From: Dama dama
Lineage: Eukaryota > Chordata > Mammalia > Artiodactyla > Cervidae
Direction of reading: 5' to 3'
Length of the DNA stretch: 64,000 nt
Assembly: GCF_033118175.1 (NCBI RefSeq)
Contig: NC_083681.1
Span: 15,146,001-15,210,000 of the forward strand
The notes beneath the pieces are model-generated. The model saw only the letters and a list, made by a program, of their open reading frames with translations, did no database searches and was not told the origin of the DNA. Each line of letters starts with the position of its first letter. Position 1 is the stretch's first letter. Positions 22,542 to 34,716 of the stretch are shown here, in pieces. Position numbers and translations under genes: made by a program.

Positions 22542-22756
22542 GGGCTTCCCTGGCTTCCTATGCGGCACTAAGTGGTAAAGAACCTGCCTGACAAAGCAGG
22601 TTTGATCCCTGGGCTGGGAATATTTCCTGGAGGAGGGTATGGCAACCCACTCCAGTATTCACGCCTGGAGAATCCCATGGACATAGGAGTCTAGTGGGCT
22701 ATGGTCGATAGGATTGGAAAGAGTCAGATACGACTGAAGCAATTTAGCACACACAA
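22542..22756 (+). mobile_element. Bov-tA SINE (first of a tandem pair)
   Basis: gggcttccctggcttcctat start, deleted by about 20 bp in the head after 'ctgacaaagcagg', then a normal body and tail ending gcacacaca. Directly followed by another SINE. Confidence 0.9.
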
Positions 22757-22909
22757 GGGCTTCCCACGTGGCACTAGTGGAGGAGGGCATGGCAACCCAC
22801 TCCAGTATTCTTGGTGGGGAATCCCAGGGACAGAGGTGCCTGGTGGGCTACAGTCCATAGAGGGGCAAAGATCTGGACAGGACCGAAGTGACTTAGCACA
22901 TATGCACAA
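22757..22909 (+). mobile_element. Bov-tA SINE with internal deletion (second of the pair)
   Basis: Starts gggcttcccacgtggcacta and jumps to 'ggaggagggcatggcaaccc', skipping most of the tRNA-like head. Tail 'agcacatatgcacaac'. Similar short blocks ccctaagta (22532-22540) and cccaagta (22911-22918) flank the pair imperfectly. Confidence 0.88.
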
Positions 22910-23443
22910 CCCCAAGTAGCTTTGTTATTCCTGCCAAGGTTAAAATCGAAGGTATCCAAATTTTCTGATTTTAATACTGTATCTGCTACAAACATAGTCC
23001 AGAGTGTAATTTATCTAAATATTTATAAGTAACTCAAGATCAATCATTTTCAGAAGAAAACAATTTTATGGCCCTAGCCTGAGCTAACAAAAAATATGGT
23101 ATGATCTATTAAATTACTCAGGTAAGAATCAAATAATAAAGAAGCCTTTTATTACACAATATAAGTGGGGACAATCAAGGAAAGTCTTTTTATCAAAACA
23201 CATATAAATCATAAAATTCTTCTGACAATTCAGAGGCTATTGTACATTAATTAATTCAAGCAACTTTTCTAAGTCTATGATTATATTTGATGTGTATTGT
23301 CACATTATGTTAACCCTGGAGGCTAATCTATCACTTTATTTTCAAATGTAGTATAATAAAATAGAGAAATAATATTATACTTGGACTTATGCATATAACA
23401 TGCTGCTCTGAAGAGGTAAAGATGAAGTTACAAGCTTGCCATT
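22910..23443. other. Unassigned spacer
   Basis: AT-rich, no recognisable gene or repeat. Confidence 0.55.
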
Positions 23444-23738
23444 GCTAGGTCATATGCTGCTATTGCTAAATCACCTCAGTCGTGTCTGACCCTGTGCGAC
23501 CGCATAGACGGCAGCTCTCCAGGCTCCTGTCCCTGGGATTTTCCAGGCAAGAACACTGGAGTGGGTTGCCATTTCCTTCTCCAGCACATGAAAGTGAAAA
23601 GTGAAAGTGAAGTCGCTCAGCCATGTCCTACTCTTTGCAACCACATGGACTGTAGCCTACCAGGCTCCTCCGTCCATGGGATTTTCCAGGCAAGAGGACT
23701 GGAGTGGGGTGCCATTGCCTTCTCCAGCTAGGTTATAT
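23444..23738 (-). mobile_element. Bov-A2 SINE (dimeric) with 12-bp target-site duplication
   Basis: Two BovB-derived monomers in reverse orientation, joined by the linker 'aaagtgaaaagtgaaagtga'. The outer part starts with tgctgctattgctaaatc. Repeats gctaggtcatat (23444-23455) and gctaggttatat (23727-23738) differ at one position. Confidence 0.94.
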
Positions 23739-24131
23739 ACATGAAGGCTGATGAATGGAAATTGATTTGCAATGATCCACACATGCTTTTTCATTTGCTT
23801 TTGTTTATAGCCAAAATCATAAATCTGCAGGTCAATTGGCCAAGCTGTGTAGCATAATCTCTAGTTACAGATATAAATGCAGCAAACTGGTCCATACAAA
23901 GATGAAACTTATTACTTTAACCTCATCGTTGTAAAGTTTTAAGCAACCTAACAAGCCAGTTTGAATCAAGGATGCAAATCTTTGCAAAATATAAATGAAA
24001 TGCAATCATTTTTATTGCCAACGCTAAGGATCTCTGATCATCTGTGAAAAAATTTAATCATTAGCAGGGTATATAGAAGACCCATCCTGAATTGAAAACT
24101 ATTTTATTTCTTGCTTCATCCCCAACTATTT
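23739..24131. other. Unassigned spacer
   Basis: No recognisable gene or repeat. Confidence 0.55.
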
Positions 24132-24440
24132 CCTCATTCATTAACAAACATTTACAGAAGGTGTATGCTAACCAAGCACCGTAGCAGATTAAGTGGACAC
24201 AGAAATAAGCAAGTAATAATTATGGCCCTCGAGAAGCATTCTGTTTTCTAGGAGGAAAAAAAAAAAAAAAACAGGCAATAATAAACAGTAACAGTGCAAG
24301 ATAATAAAGTGCTTTCTGTTCAAATTGCTAAGGGGACTTAATAAAAGGCATTTTAATCAGATTGGGGGAAAGGTTGGATTCTCAAGAAAGAAATTAAGCC
24401 TTGATCGATGCCTAGGAATTAGCCACATAGGGAAGGTGTT
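24132..24440 (+). mobile_element. Ancient mammalian-wide repeat, family unresolved
   Basis: Order of blocks 'attcattaacaaacatttac', 'aaccaagcaccgtagcagat', 'agaagcattctgttttctag', 'aggcaataataaacagtaac' follows a widespread old mammalian repeat (invasion of an L2/MIR3-like age). An A-run lies at 24255-24271. Confidence 0.5.
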
Positions 24441-24479
24441 GAAAATGCCAGGCATGCAGCTATCTGTGTAGATTTTCAG

Positions 24480-24770
24480 CTTCTTCTAATCCTTCAAGCT
24501 CAAGTTGTGCTCCCCATGTGTGCCTCCTGGACATTTCTCAGTTCTCATGATAACACTACAATTGTAATTTACTCTTTATTTACTTTCACCTATCATTCTA
24601 CACTATAACCTCTCTTTATTTGCTTTCAAGTCCCTGTAGTCTGCAACCAACATAAAGGCAAAGACAGCGTTTGTCATTTTAATAGGTGCAATAATCCCCA
24701 GTATCTTGAATTGTCATGGCATAAAAATAAGAGCCAAGTAAATCATTATTGAATTAAAGTTGAGGGAAGG
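24480..24770 (+). mobile_element. L2/MIR-like 3' end
   Basis: 'aaggcaaagacagcgtttgt', 'taatccccagtatcttgaat' and 'aaatcattattgaatt' correspond to the conserved end shared by L2-type repeats. High divergence. Confidence 0.55.
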
Positions 24771-24984
24771 GACAGTTTGTGTAAAAGCACTAATATGAGA
24801 AACAACTTGACAGGAAGCTGGTATATCTAAAGGAATATATAATGGGTAACAGGGTAGAGATGGTTTTAATTCTAATTCTTGACAAGAGCTGTGACCATTT
24901 TGCAGCATAGAATAATGGGTTCAATTACAGCTTGGAAGCTAAAATGCTTAGAATGTATCCTAACTATTAAAATTTCCTAACTGT

Positions 24985-25140
24985 TTTATGTTGGGAAAGA
25001 TATTTAATCTTTCTATGCCTCATTTTCTTCATCTGTAAAGTACCTACATCAGGATTTTGTGATGTAAAATTGAATTAATTTATATACACTTAGAATAGTA
25101 TCCTTCACACAGTATGCACTCAATAAATATTAGCTAACAT
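24985..25140 (+). mobile_element. MIR SINE
   Basis: Core and end of MIR are readable: 'atctttctatgcctcatttt', 'cttcatctgtaaagtaccta', 'cttagaatagtatccttcac', 'gcactcaataaatattagct'. An ancient tRNA-derived SINE once moved by L2. Confidence 0.85.
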
Positions 25141-26167
25141 TTCTAGGCAGAGAAACTTTTTCTAAGAACTATGCAGACAAGAATTTCAAACAGTAATGAG
25201 ATATGATCATCTTGGATTCTATATCAGTCAGAATTCACTGCAGAAACCAACACTTTTCACCCTAGTTGATTGTTGTCTGCAAAAATTGTCTCCAAGTTGT
25301 GTTTCTCAAAGGCATAGACACAACTTATTTATTTAAGGAAGATTTTTCATCTTCCATATATTCTGGTACCTATTAATTCCTCAACAGCAGTTAATGAATG
25401 AACGCCTTTGGAATGAAGAAGAACAGTGTATCCAAACCTTTTTATTCTACTAAATTCTTTCTAAAACTGTTACTCTGAGAATTTTATGATCATTGCTGCA
25501 TCCTCTTGTGACAAATAGTAAGCCATGTAAAAAGCAACCTAGATAGAAAATATAACTCAGACACACAACCATGCAGAGTTGGAAGAGATTAGCGACATAA
25601 TTCAGAGTAGTACCATGGTTTGTGAGCCACATTCCTTCTGCCAATTAATTCAAAACAAGAAAGTAGAAACCATCCATGGACTCATCCAAAACCACTGTAG
25701 TGATCAGCCTCCATTCCAGTAAGTCACCATCTACATTTCTGCTTTTTGAGTTCCAGGTGTGTAATTATCAACTTGTTCATTTATTCAGGACACACACCTG
25801 CCAACAGTTTTCTCCATAATAATCCAAACAGCTTCTTTCAACCACTCTGGTTGTCCAAAATCAATGATAGGTTGCTACATGTGCTAAGTCCCTCAGGACG
25901 ATAAACACACAGTTAGAAGAGCAATGGATAAATATCTCATTCCCAGTCGAACATTGCATGCCTGAATTTGTAACCCTGTGGTCAAAATCTTGGCAACTGC
26001 CTTTGGCTTTATAACCCATTGGTACTGTGGATTCTTGCTGTAGTATACACTTAGAGGTGAGATCATTTCAGAAGGCCATCCCTTGAGTTCTTCATCTACC
26101 AAGTCTTATTATATTGCCTACAGAAAGACCTTACTAGCACTTTAAAAGAAATTTATGTTTTAAAAAA
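25141..26167. other. Unassigned spacer
   Basis: About 1 kb with no family I can name. On the minus strand several protein-like stretches occur between stops (for example 25644-25450 and 26102-25893), which could be an old retroelement coding remnant, but no motif supports it. Confidence 0.4.
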
Positions 26168-26656
26168 TGTTTGCTGTTGTTGTTCAATCGCTTAGTCATA
26201 TCCAACTCTTTGAGACACAATGGACTGCAGCATGCCAGGCTTCCCTGTCCTTCACTGACTCCTGGAGTTTGTTCAAACTCATGTCCATTAAGTCCATGAT
26301 GCCATCCAGCCATCTCATCCTGTCACTCCCTTCTCCTCCTGCCCTCAATCCTTCCCAGCATCAGAGTCTTTTCCAGTGAGTTGTCTCTTTTCATCAGGTG
26401 GCCAAAATATTGGAGGTTCAGCTTCAGCATCAGTCCATCCAATGAATATTTAGGGTTGATTTCCTTTAGGATTGACCGTTTTGATCTCTTTGCAGTGCAA
26501 GGGACTCTCAAGAGTCTTCTTTAACATCACAGTTCAAAAGCATCAATTCTTCGTTGCTCAGCCTTCTTTATGGTCCAACTCTCATATCCATACATGACTA
26601 TTGGAAAAACCATAGCTTTGACCATATGGCTCTTTGTTGGCAAAGCGATGTCTCTG
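26168..26656 (-). mobile_element. BovB LINE 3' end (AAC-tail type)
   Basis: 490 bp reverse copy whose tail reads gctgttgttgttcaatcgct, i.e. AACAACAAC in the sense direction. Runs to 'caaagcgatgtctctgc' and is followed by a 10-A run. Coding frames are broken. Confidence 0.92.
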
Positions 26657-26668
26657 CAAAAAAAAAAG

Positions 26669-28836
26669 TTTACCTATATTAAAATCTGCATCAGGAATCG
26701 GTCTCTAGTACTCATACATAAAGTTCAGAATAAGAATGTGCAATGAGTAGAAGTCAATTAGAGGAACATGTTTGGGGTAGGAGGGCGTTAACACAATCAT
26801 GGTAGAGATCAATCTTCTCAAGGTCCTACTGAGGAAAATTTCAGTTCCTAGTTCAGAGCAGAGAATTCAAAGAAAATTTTGTGCTGACCCAAGTGCCATG
26901 TGCCCACATCATCCATGGAGATGTCCTACTCAGATCTCCTTCAAGGAGTGAATTTGACCAACAGCTTTCAACTGCTATACCTGTAGATCTATCACACCAT
27001 TCACACCAGGCCATGCTTCCTCAAGTTTGCTCCCAGGAAAAGCTTGAACACAATGAGGGCCAGAACAGAACACTGGGGTCTAATGCAAGATGAAATTCTG
27101 ACTCAGGAGCTTCTCTTAAGCTTGACTGGACCTTTCTCAGAACTGAGCTTCAGTCTGAGTGTCTTCTTATCCAACCCTTCCTTCCCTCTATTCTTTTACA
27201 GGTGTCAGGTCAGTGTTTCAGTCTGAAGGTTCTCCTTGCTTACTCTTGATACCTTTTCTCTTATCTTTCACCCACATTTCCTCCAATCAGTCTCTTGCAT
27301 ATCTCACCTCAATGTAGGTATCTACTTCTCAAAATTCTTGAATTGTCAAGGTGCGATGATATTCAAAGCAGAGAATTAGGCTGACTCCCTGCTCAGAGAG
27401 CTTGCAGTGGAATGCATCCCTTACCTTTTAGCATTGCTGCTGTTATTTGAAGTCTCTCTTCTGTTGCACTATTTGGAGATTTGAACTATTAAAGTTTGCA
27501 GCAACAGAAAGTGCTCAGTTCTCCACTTCATTTTCTTCAATAGGCAAAATGTGTTTAGTGTTTGTTTTCAAGGTCTTTTATCATACTTTTTCATTTATTC
27601 CAAGAGATTTTATGATCCCCAAAACATGATCTGGTCAGTTAAGTATTTGAGTACATTCAGGATGTTGGATCTCTCAAGAGAATCAGGGGGACCGTAGGCA
27701 CTGCTAAAGAGAGCAAGTAGCTCACCTTCCCTCAGGTCATCGTTTGGGGTTATGGTCAAGGACACACCACACACTTATGATCAGAATGGATAACAGATTT
27801 GGCAACTTCCTTAGTCCTGCTCTCTTGAATATTTTATAGAGCTTTGTACTAAACACTGTGGATCTAACAATATAAAAAATCATATTTCAATAGGAAATAT
27901 CATTCTTTTCTCAGTGTGAGCATTCAGACTATTGATTCACAGACCATTAATTTACAATGAGAGCACTTTTTTCTTTTTTCCTTTTGTCTTTATAGTTATT
28001 ACCCTTTTTTCCTCCAGATATGTTTGATTTATATATATGCATTACCAACTTGATATTAACAGGTAAGAACAAAATATTTCTCCTCTACCTGAAAGCATGT
28101 TTACAGTGCATATATTTGTAGAAATTCTCAGCTTTCTTTTGTGTTCATATTTTATTATAGACTTTTAGTTCTTGATATTTCTCCTAATTCTTTTACTTCT
28201 TAAAAATTTCTCTAAATACTATTTATTCACATCTTATCACAATTTACTGGATATTTGTAAGTGTCTAATCCTGTGTCAGTCACCTTAAAAACAAATTTAA
28301 AAGGGCATAAGCCCTGATAGATAGGATTAAGTAATATTTAAGATAAGTCTGAGTGTATAAGATATGAGTCTAAGAAGGTTTCCTGGCATTTCCAGATCAT
28401 CCAAATTTCTCCCTCTTCTGAACTTCAACCATCTTATCACATATTTGGATCTAGGTATATGACTTTTTGAATCTTTAACTACAAAGGATCACCTTTACAA
28501 CTTATCTACATACTAAATTGTTAATCTTTTTTAGAAGGTATTACTTGTGTACTACTGTATAACCTCTGCTTTATCTTGTGTATATTAAGTCCACAGTGAA
28601 GTGTTCCCTGTAGCACACCTAGGCAGGAATCAGCCTTGTTAAGTCTCCATCTGAAATCCCACCATCTCTCCAAATATAGCCTGACTAAAGTGGCCTGACT
28701 TGGAAGTTAGTCATAGACTTCGAGACACTATACTCCTTAGGGCTAAATTGAGGATTGAGGGCAGGAAAAGCCTGAAAAAGATATTCCCTACTACCAAAGA
28801 CAAATAGACTTTAAAATGCTCTACTGTGCAGCATGG
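26669..28836. other. Unassigned spacer (2.2 kb)
   Basis: No ruminant SINE or BovB. The part 26880-27330 is richer in C and may be an old unnamed repeat. Nothing looks like an exon. Confidence 0.45.
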
Positions 28837-29068
28837 GGTGTGTGTGTGTGTGTGTGTGTGTGTGTATTAGTCACTCTATTGTGTCCAACTTTTTGTGACC
28901 CCTTGGACTGTAGCCTGCCAGGTTCCTCTGTCCATGGGATCTCCCAGGCAAGAAGACTGGAGTGGTTAGCCATTCCCTTCTCCAGGGGATCTTCCCAACC
29001 CAGGAATTAAACCTGGGTGTCCTGAATTGCAGGCAGATTCTTTACCGTCTGAACCACCAGGGAAGCCT
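28837..29068 (-). mobile_element. Bov-tA SINE with a (GT)n microsatellite at its tail
   Basis: Reverse Bov-tA (body 'aggcaagaagactggagtgg', head 'gaaccaccagggaagcc'). The tail side is a pure GT run of about 14 units at 28838-28865. Since the SINE tail carries TG/CA-rich sequence, the microsatellite probably grew from it. Confidence 0.92.
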
Positions 29069-29079
29069 GTATGGCATGG

Positions 29080-29310
29080 TACATATATAATTAACATAGT
29101 ATAAAGTATACTTGAAAGTTGCTGAAATATCAAATATCCTCCTTACAAAAAAGAAATAGTAATTATGTGAGATGGTGATGGATGTATTTACTAACATTAT
29201 TGCGGTCATCATTTCATAATATATGCATTTATCAAGTCATCACTTTGTATACCTTAAACTAACATTATGTTACATGACTATTACACCTTACTGGAAAAAA
29301 ATACTCTAAG
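29080..29310 (+). mobile_element. L1MA-like 3' end
   Basis: 'gaaagttgctgaaatatc', 'agatggtgatggatgtattt', 'cggtcatcatttcataatat' and 'ccttaaactaacattatgtt' follow an L1 3' UTR end in order. The SINE at 28837-29068 probably inserted at or in its 5' edge. Confidence 0.75.
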
Positions 29311-29829
29311 TTGCTTTCAAATATGGTATATTTTATTTTTAGTAACCCTTTTACTCTCATAATATAGACCACAATGCTTCATCACTTCCTGGTTCTGCAC
29401 ATGCTATTCAGAGAGACAGCATTCTTTGATGTTTCTCTGCTTAGATTTATTTTCCTTGAAAATCTCAATTACCATTGTCCTGGTGATTCCTTTAAGTACA
29501 CTAGAGCTATTCTTGAATCAAAGTTTCCAAAGACTTGTAAGATCAAAACCCATGAAGTTGAGAGAATATACACATTTAGGAACATTGCTACCCAGGACTA
29601 ATGAAATCATCACCTACAGCAGTTGATTTTCAAACTGCAATCAGTGCATTCTAAAGTATCTGAAATTTCTTTATGAGATTATAACATTTCATTTTTTAGT
29701 TTGATAATAATTTTTTTAAATTAACATATTCTAAGTATGCACTAACCACTATGGTAGCCATTCATCAAGATTATTTAAATTTAAATGTAAATTTTTTGTT
29801 AAATAAAACTAAAATTCAGTTCCTCAGTG
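29311..29829. other. Unassigned spacer
   Basis: No recognisable gene or repeat. Overlapping short frames at 29374-29626 have no recognisable domain. Confidence 0.5.
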
Positions 29830-29921
29830 ACAATGTGTGTGCTCTTTTGCTAAGTTATATCTGACTGTTTGCAACCCCATGGACTACAGCCTGCCAGGCA
29901 AGGATATTGGAGTGGGATGCC
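29830..29921 (-). mobile_element. Bov-tA SINE fragment
   Basis: Short reverse piece: 'tatctgactgtttgcaaccc', 'tggactacagcctgccaggc' then, after a deletion, 'aaggatattggagtgggatg'. Head missing. Confidence 0.8.
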
Positions 29922-30577
29922 TACAGTTCAGTCACACTAGTCACATTTTAAATTCTCACTAGCCATTTGTGGCTAGTAGTTACTATGTTACCAACTGAAG
30001 ATTCAGGACATTTCTATTGTTGCAGAAAGTTCTATTGGAGAGTGTTGATCTGTATTATTTAAGTAACACTGTAATTACAAAGCACACAAATAGTTTTGGT
30101 TTCTATCCTAGCACATATTTGGCATTATGCAGTTTTACTGTAAGTATTGCAATCTAATGGAAAAAAATAACTGAAGCAAATGAATGTGTAAAAAATATAT
30201 TCATGGAAAATGAAGAAGAAATGACATTGAGAGGTCTACAAAAATATTGTTTTAGTAAACCATGAAACGCTGGAAGATGACAATCACATGTGGAGTTCAG
30301 AAGGACTTTCTCTGAATATTTCACTTTGCCAAATATCTTTGGAAATCAACTTAGTCCAACAAATCAAAATTTCTTGATTTTCTTAGTTTAATATTTATAT
30401 TATATTTAATTTGCTATAATTTTGGTTTTCAAAATTGAAAAATTTTGAAATTTCAAAAATTTCAAAATTTCAGAAAATGAGCCCTGGGTATAAGTTTATT
30501 GATAGTTTGTCTTTATACATAATTTAAAAATATCAAAATAAACATTATCTGTCAACATCGAGGGTACTCAAAAATTT
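29922..30577. other. Spacer with an AT-rich near-palindrome
   Basis: Unassigned. The stretch 30429-30472 alternates gaaattt and tttcaaa units and could fold back on itself. Confidence 0.5.
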
Positions 30578-31776
30578 ACTTCAGTTCAGTCACACAGTCA
30601 TGTCTGACTGTACGACCCCATGGACTGAAGCACGCCAGGCTTTCCTGTCCATCACAAACTCCCAGAGCTTGCTCAGACTCATGTCCATTGAGTTGGTGAT
30701 GCCATCCAACCATCTCATCTTCTGTTGTCCCTTCTCCTCCTGCCTTCAATCTTTCCCAGCATCAGGGTCTTCTCCAATGAGTCCATTCTTCACATCAGGT
30801 GGCAAAAGTATTAGAGTTTCATCTTCAGCATCAGTCCTCCCAATTAATATTCAAGACTGATTTCCTTTAGGATGGACTGGTTGGATCTCCTTGAATTCCA
30901 AGGGACTCTTAAGAGTCTTCTCCAACACCACAGTTCAAAGCATCAATTCTTCAGTGCTCAGCTTTCTTTATAGTCCAACTCTCACATCCACACATGACTA
31001 CTGGAAAAACCATAGCTTTGACTATATGGACCTTTTTCACAAAGCAATGTCCCTGCTTTTTAATATGCTGTCTAGGTTGGTCATAGCTTTTTCTCTAAGG
31101 AGCAAATGTCTTTTAATTTCATGACTGCAGTCACCATCTGAAGTGATTTTGAAGCCCCCCAAAATAAAGACTCTCACTGTTTCCATTGTTTCCCCATCTA
31201 TTTGTCTTGAAGTGATGGAACCAGATGCTATGATCTTAGTTTTCTGAATGCTGAGCTTTTTAAGCTAACATTTTCACTCTCCTCTTTGACTTTCATCAAG
31301 AGGTTCTTTAGTTCTTCTTTGCTTTCTGCCATAAGGGTGGTATCATCTGCACATCTGAGGTTATTGATATTTCTCCCAGCAATCTTGATTCCAGCTTGTG
31401 CTTCATCCAGCCCAGCATTTCACATGATGTATTCTATGTAGAAGTTAAATAAACAGGGTGACAATATACAGCCTTGATGTACTCCTTTCCTGATTTGGAA
31501 CCAGTCTGTTGTTCCATGTCAGTTCTAACTGTTGCTTCTTGACCTGCACACAGATTTCTCAGGAGGCACATCAGGTGGTCTGGTATTCCCATTGCTTTAA
31601 GAATTTTCCACAGTTTGTTGTGATCCACACAGTCAAAGGCTTTGGAGTAGTCAATAAAGCAGAAGTAGATGTTTTTCTGCAACAATCTTGCTTTTTTGAT
31701 GATCCAGTAGGTGTTGGCAATTTGATCTCTGTTTCTAAATCCAGCTTGAACATCTGGAAGTTCAGGGTTCACGGAC
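30578..31776 (-). mobile_element. BovB LINE 3' segment of an inverted (twin-primed) insertion
   Basis: Minus-strand BovB from the tail ttcagttcagtcacacagtc up to 31776, where it begins in the family region coding VNPELPDVQAGF. It includes FIDYSKAFDCVDHNKLW and the catalytic box (YADD changed to CADD: tgcacatctgagg near 31351). It has frameshifts near 30795, 30930 and 31520. The neighbouring plus-strand block at 31777-33736 carries exactly the missing 5' part of the element. Confidence 0.93.
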
Positions 31777-32141
31777 AACCTTAGCCCAATCTGTCAGAGG
31801 ACAGACAGAATGAAAATCACAATCACAGAACACAGATCACATGGAAAACAGCCTTGTCTAGCTCAATGGAATAATGAGCCTTGCTGTGTAGGGCCACCCA
31901 AGATGGCTGGGTCATGGTTGAGAGTTCTGACAAAGCGTGGTCCACTAGAGAAGGGAATGGCAAACCACCTCAGTATTCTTGCCTTGAGAATCCCAAGAAC
32001 AGTTTGAAAAGGCAAAAAAGATAAGACACTGAAAGATGAACTCCCCAGGTCGGAAGGTGCCCAATATGCTGCTGGGGAAGAGTGGAGAAATAACTACAGA
32101 TAGAATGAAGAGACACAGCCAAAGCAAAAACACTGCCCATT

Positions 32142-33091
32142 GTGGATGTAACTGGTGGTGGAAGTAAAGTCCGATGCTGTAGCAAACAATATTGCATAGT
32201 AACCTGGAATGTTATTTCCATGAATCAAGGCAAATTGGAAGTGGCCAAACAGGAGATGGCAAGAGTGGATGTCAAAATTTTAGGAATCAGAGAACTAAAA
32301 TGGACTGGAATGGGTGAATTTAAGTCAGTTGACCATTATATCTACTACCGTGCCAAGAATCCCTTAGAAGAAATGGAGTAGCCATCATAGTCAACAAAAG
32401 AGCCCAACATGCAGTACTTGGGTGCAATCTCAAAAACAACAGAATGATCTCTGTTCGTTTCCAGGGAAAACCATTCTATGTCACAGTAATCCAAGTCTAT
32501 GTCCCAACCACAAATGCCAAAGAAGCTGAAGTTGAATGTTTCTATGAAAACCTACAAGACCTTCTAACACTAACAGTCAAAAAAGATGTCCTTTTCATCA
32601 TAGGGGACTGTAATGAAAAAGTAGGAAGCCAAGAGATACCTGGAGTAACAGGCAAATTGGGAGTACAAATTTGGAGTACAAAATGATGCAGGGCAAAAGC
32701 TAACAGACTTTTGCCAAGAGAATGCATTGGTCAAATAAACACCCTCTTCCAACAACACAAGAGCAGACACTACACGTGGGCATTACCAGATGGTCAATAC
32801 AGAAATCAGATTGATTATATTCTTTGCAGCCAAAGATGGAGAAGCTCTATACAGTCAGCAAAAACAAGACCGGGAGTTGACTGTGGCTCAGATCATGAAC
32901 TCCTTGTCACAAAATTCAGACTGAAATTGAAGAAAGTAGGGAAAACCACTAGACCCTTCAGGTATGACCTAAATCAAATCCCTTATGATTATACAGTGGA
33001 AGTGAGAAATAGATTCAAGGGATTAGATCTGATAGACAGAGAGCCTGAAGACTATGAACAGAGGTTTATGACATTGTACAGGAGGCAGTGA
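32142..33091 (+). pseudogene. BovB endonuclease domain, decayed
   Basis: AP-endonuclease-like domain of BovB in three open stretches. 32142-32381: TWNV at residues 21-24 and the Glu of RELKW at residue 51. 32444-32686: IIGDCN (residues 52-57), with the Asp and Asn of the GDxN motif kept and a Cys at the usually aromatic position. 32711-33091: IDYILCS and the catalytic SDH at residues 60-62. The first and second stretches are in different frames, and a TGA at 32684 separates the second and third. It nicks target DNA in live elements; here it is dead. Confidence 0.88.
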
Positions 33092-33271
33092 TCAAGACCA
33101 TCCCCAAGAAAAAGAAATGCAAAAATGCAAAACTGTCTTTTTGTCTGAGGAGGCCTTACAAATTACCTGAGAAAAGAAGAGACGTGAAAGGCAAAGGAGA
33201 AAAGGAAAGATAGACCCATATGAATGCAGAGTTCCAAAGAATAGCAAGGAGAGATAAGAAAGCCTTCCTCA

Positions 33272-33736
33272 GTGATCAGTGCAAAGAAACAGAGGAATAG
33301 AATGGGAAAGACTAGAGATCTCTTCAGGAAAATTAGAGATACCAAGGGAACATCTCATGCAAAGATGGGTACAATAAAGGACAGAAATTTTATGGACCTA
33401 AAAGAAACCGAATATATTACAAAGAGCTTGCAAGAATACACAGAAGAACTATACAAAAAAGAACTTCATGACCCAGATAACCACAATGGTGTGATAATTC
33501 ACCTAGAGCCAGACATCCTGGAGTCCAAAGTCAAGTGGGCCTTAGAAAGCATCACTACAAACAAAGTTAGTGGTGATGATGGAATTCCAGTTGACCTATT
33601 TCAAATCCTAGAAGATGAGGCTGTGAAAATGCTGCACTCAATATGCCAGCAAATTTGGAAAACACAGCAGTGGCCACAAGACTGGAAAAGGTCAGTTATC
33701 ATTCCAGTCCCAAAGAAAGACAGTGCCGAAGAATTT
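33272..33736 (+). pseudogene. BovB linker and N-terminal reverse-transcriptase region
   Basis: Open to 33781 and in the same frame as 32711-33091, which ends at a stop. Readable family blocks: GKTRDLFRKIRDTKG, EYTEELYKKELHDPDNH, ALESITTNKVSGDDGIPVDLFQILEDEAVKMLHSIC (part shown across 33540-33640), and WKRSVIIPVPKKDS at the end. After 33736 the frame runs into flanking DNA. Fragment only, not a gene. Confidence 0.87.
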
Positions 33737-34696
33737 TCACACTTTTTGTTTAAGGGAGGTCTGTTCATTATGCAAGTGTAGTAAACATTGAGCAGAGCTA
33801 ACACATGAAGGATATTAACAGCTGAGAGCAACCTTTGAATGTGCATGATTAGCACTCCAAATAAATTGCTCCCCAGCAGCTGTGCGTTACTTTGAATTTT
33901 TCTTTAAGGTTTATGTGTTTGCATTCTAAGTTCATTCAATTAGATTTCATTGAATCTATACCTTTATTTGTGCTCAAGCTTTTATTTTCAGCATTATAAA
34001 CAATGAGATAATAAAGGATGAGATCCTTAGTCTATTGAGGGGGCAAAAAGTTCATTTCACACCCCAGTAAAGGGTTTCAAAGCACATTCTGAATGGCAGA
34101 GAGCCTGCAGTCGCCTGCTCTTGGAGAGGCTGTAGCAGATGGATGAGAAGGCCCCAGAGTCCGTAACAGACATCTCTGGTCTCCAGCTCATTCTCCTTGG
34201 ATCTGATGTTACATGTTCAGTGTGCAGTGTTCAGTCTAAGAGCATCCAACCCCTTTGTTTCATTTTGTGCATCTTCTGTGCTAATATTTTTTAGTTTTCT
34301 TCACTTTCACTATAAAGCATGTGTAGTGGAGGATAGAATGAGGAATCAAGGCAGGCTTCACAATTTTCCACAGAAATGAGGTTATGTTTAAGTTATTTGG
34401 ACATCTTTGCTCATAAAATAACTCCTACTTTATGGGATTGGTTATTGGGAATATCACTCTGCAATTTTCTAAGTCAACCAAGGAGGCTTAATGTTTTTTT
34501 ATTATATCCCTGTTTTTGGACTCTAAAGCGGAAAATGGAACTCATAGAAGAGCAGGATATGAAATTCTAAAAGTCACATTCAAGGAAGTAGGATGTAATT
34601 GTCACTAAAAAATAAAAAAAAATTTTATTTTTGTGAGAATGAATCTGGCCATGAAAACAACATAACGTGTCACAGAACTACACACAAGCCCCCCAC

Positions 34697-34716
34697 CACA
34701 CACACACACACACACA
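34697..34716. repeat. (CA)n microsatellite
   Basis: About ten uninterrupted CA units after 'agccccccaccac'. Not linked to a SINE. Confidence 0.9.

Larger units (their letters stand above)
31777..33736 (+). mobile_element. BovB LINE 5' segment, inverted relative to 30578-31776
   Basis: Plus-strand BovB 5' UTR ('gaagggaatggcaaaccacc', 'ggtgcccaatatgctgctgg'), the AP-like endonuclease, linker and N-terminal RT region, ending near 33736 in the IPVPKKDS motif. The adjacent minus-strand block starts about 25 codons later in the same protein, so the two blocks together make nearly all of a 3.2 kb BovB. The order (inverted 5' part, then sense 3' part) is that of twin priming. No convincing target duplication was found. 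Confidence 0.92.

Noticed and set aside
25893..26102. Minus-strand 69-codon frame as retroviral pol or a gene
   Set aside because: Neighbouring readings look protein-like, but I see no catalytic motif and stops are frequent. Not enough to name it.
32142..33091. AP endonuclease-like frames as a DNA-repair gene
   Set aside because: They continue into BovB linker and RT sequence and match the BovB endonuclease; the frame is broken.
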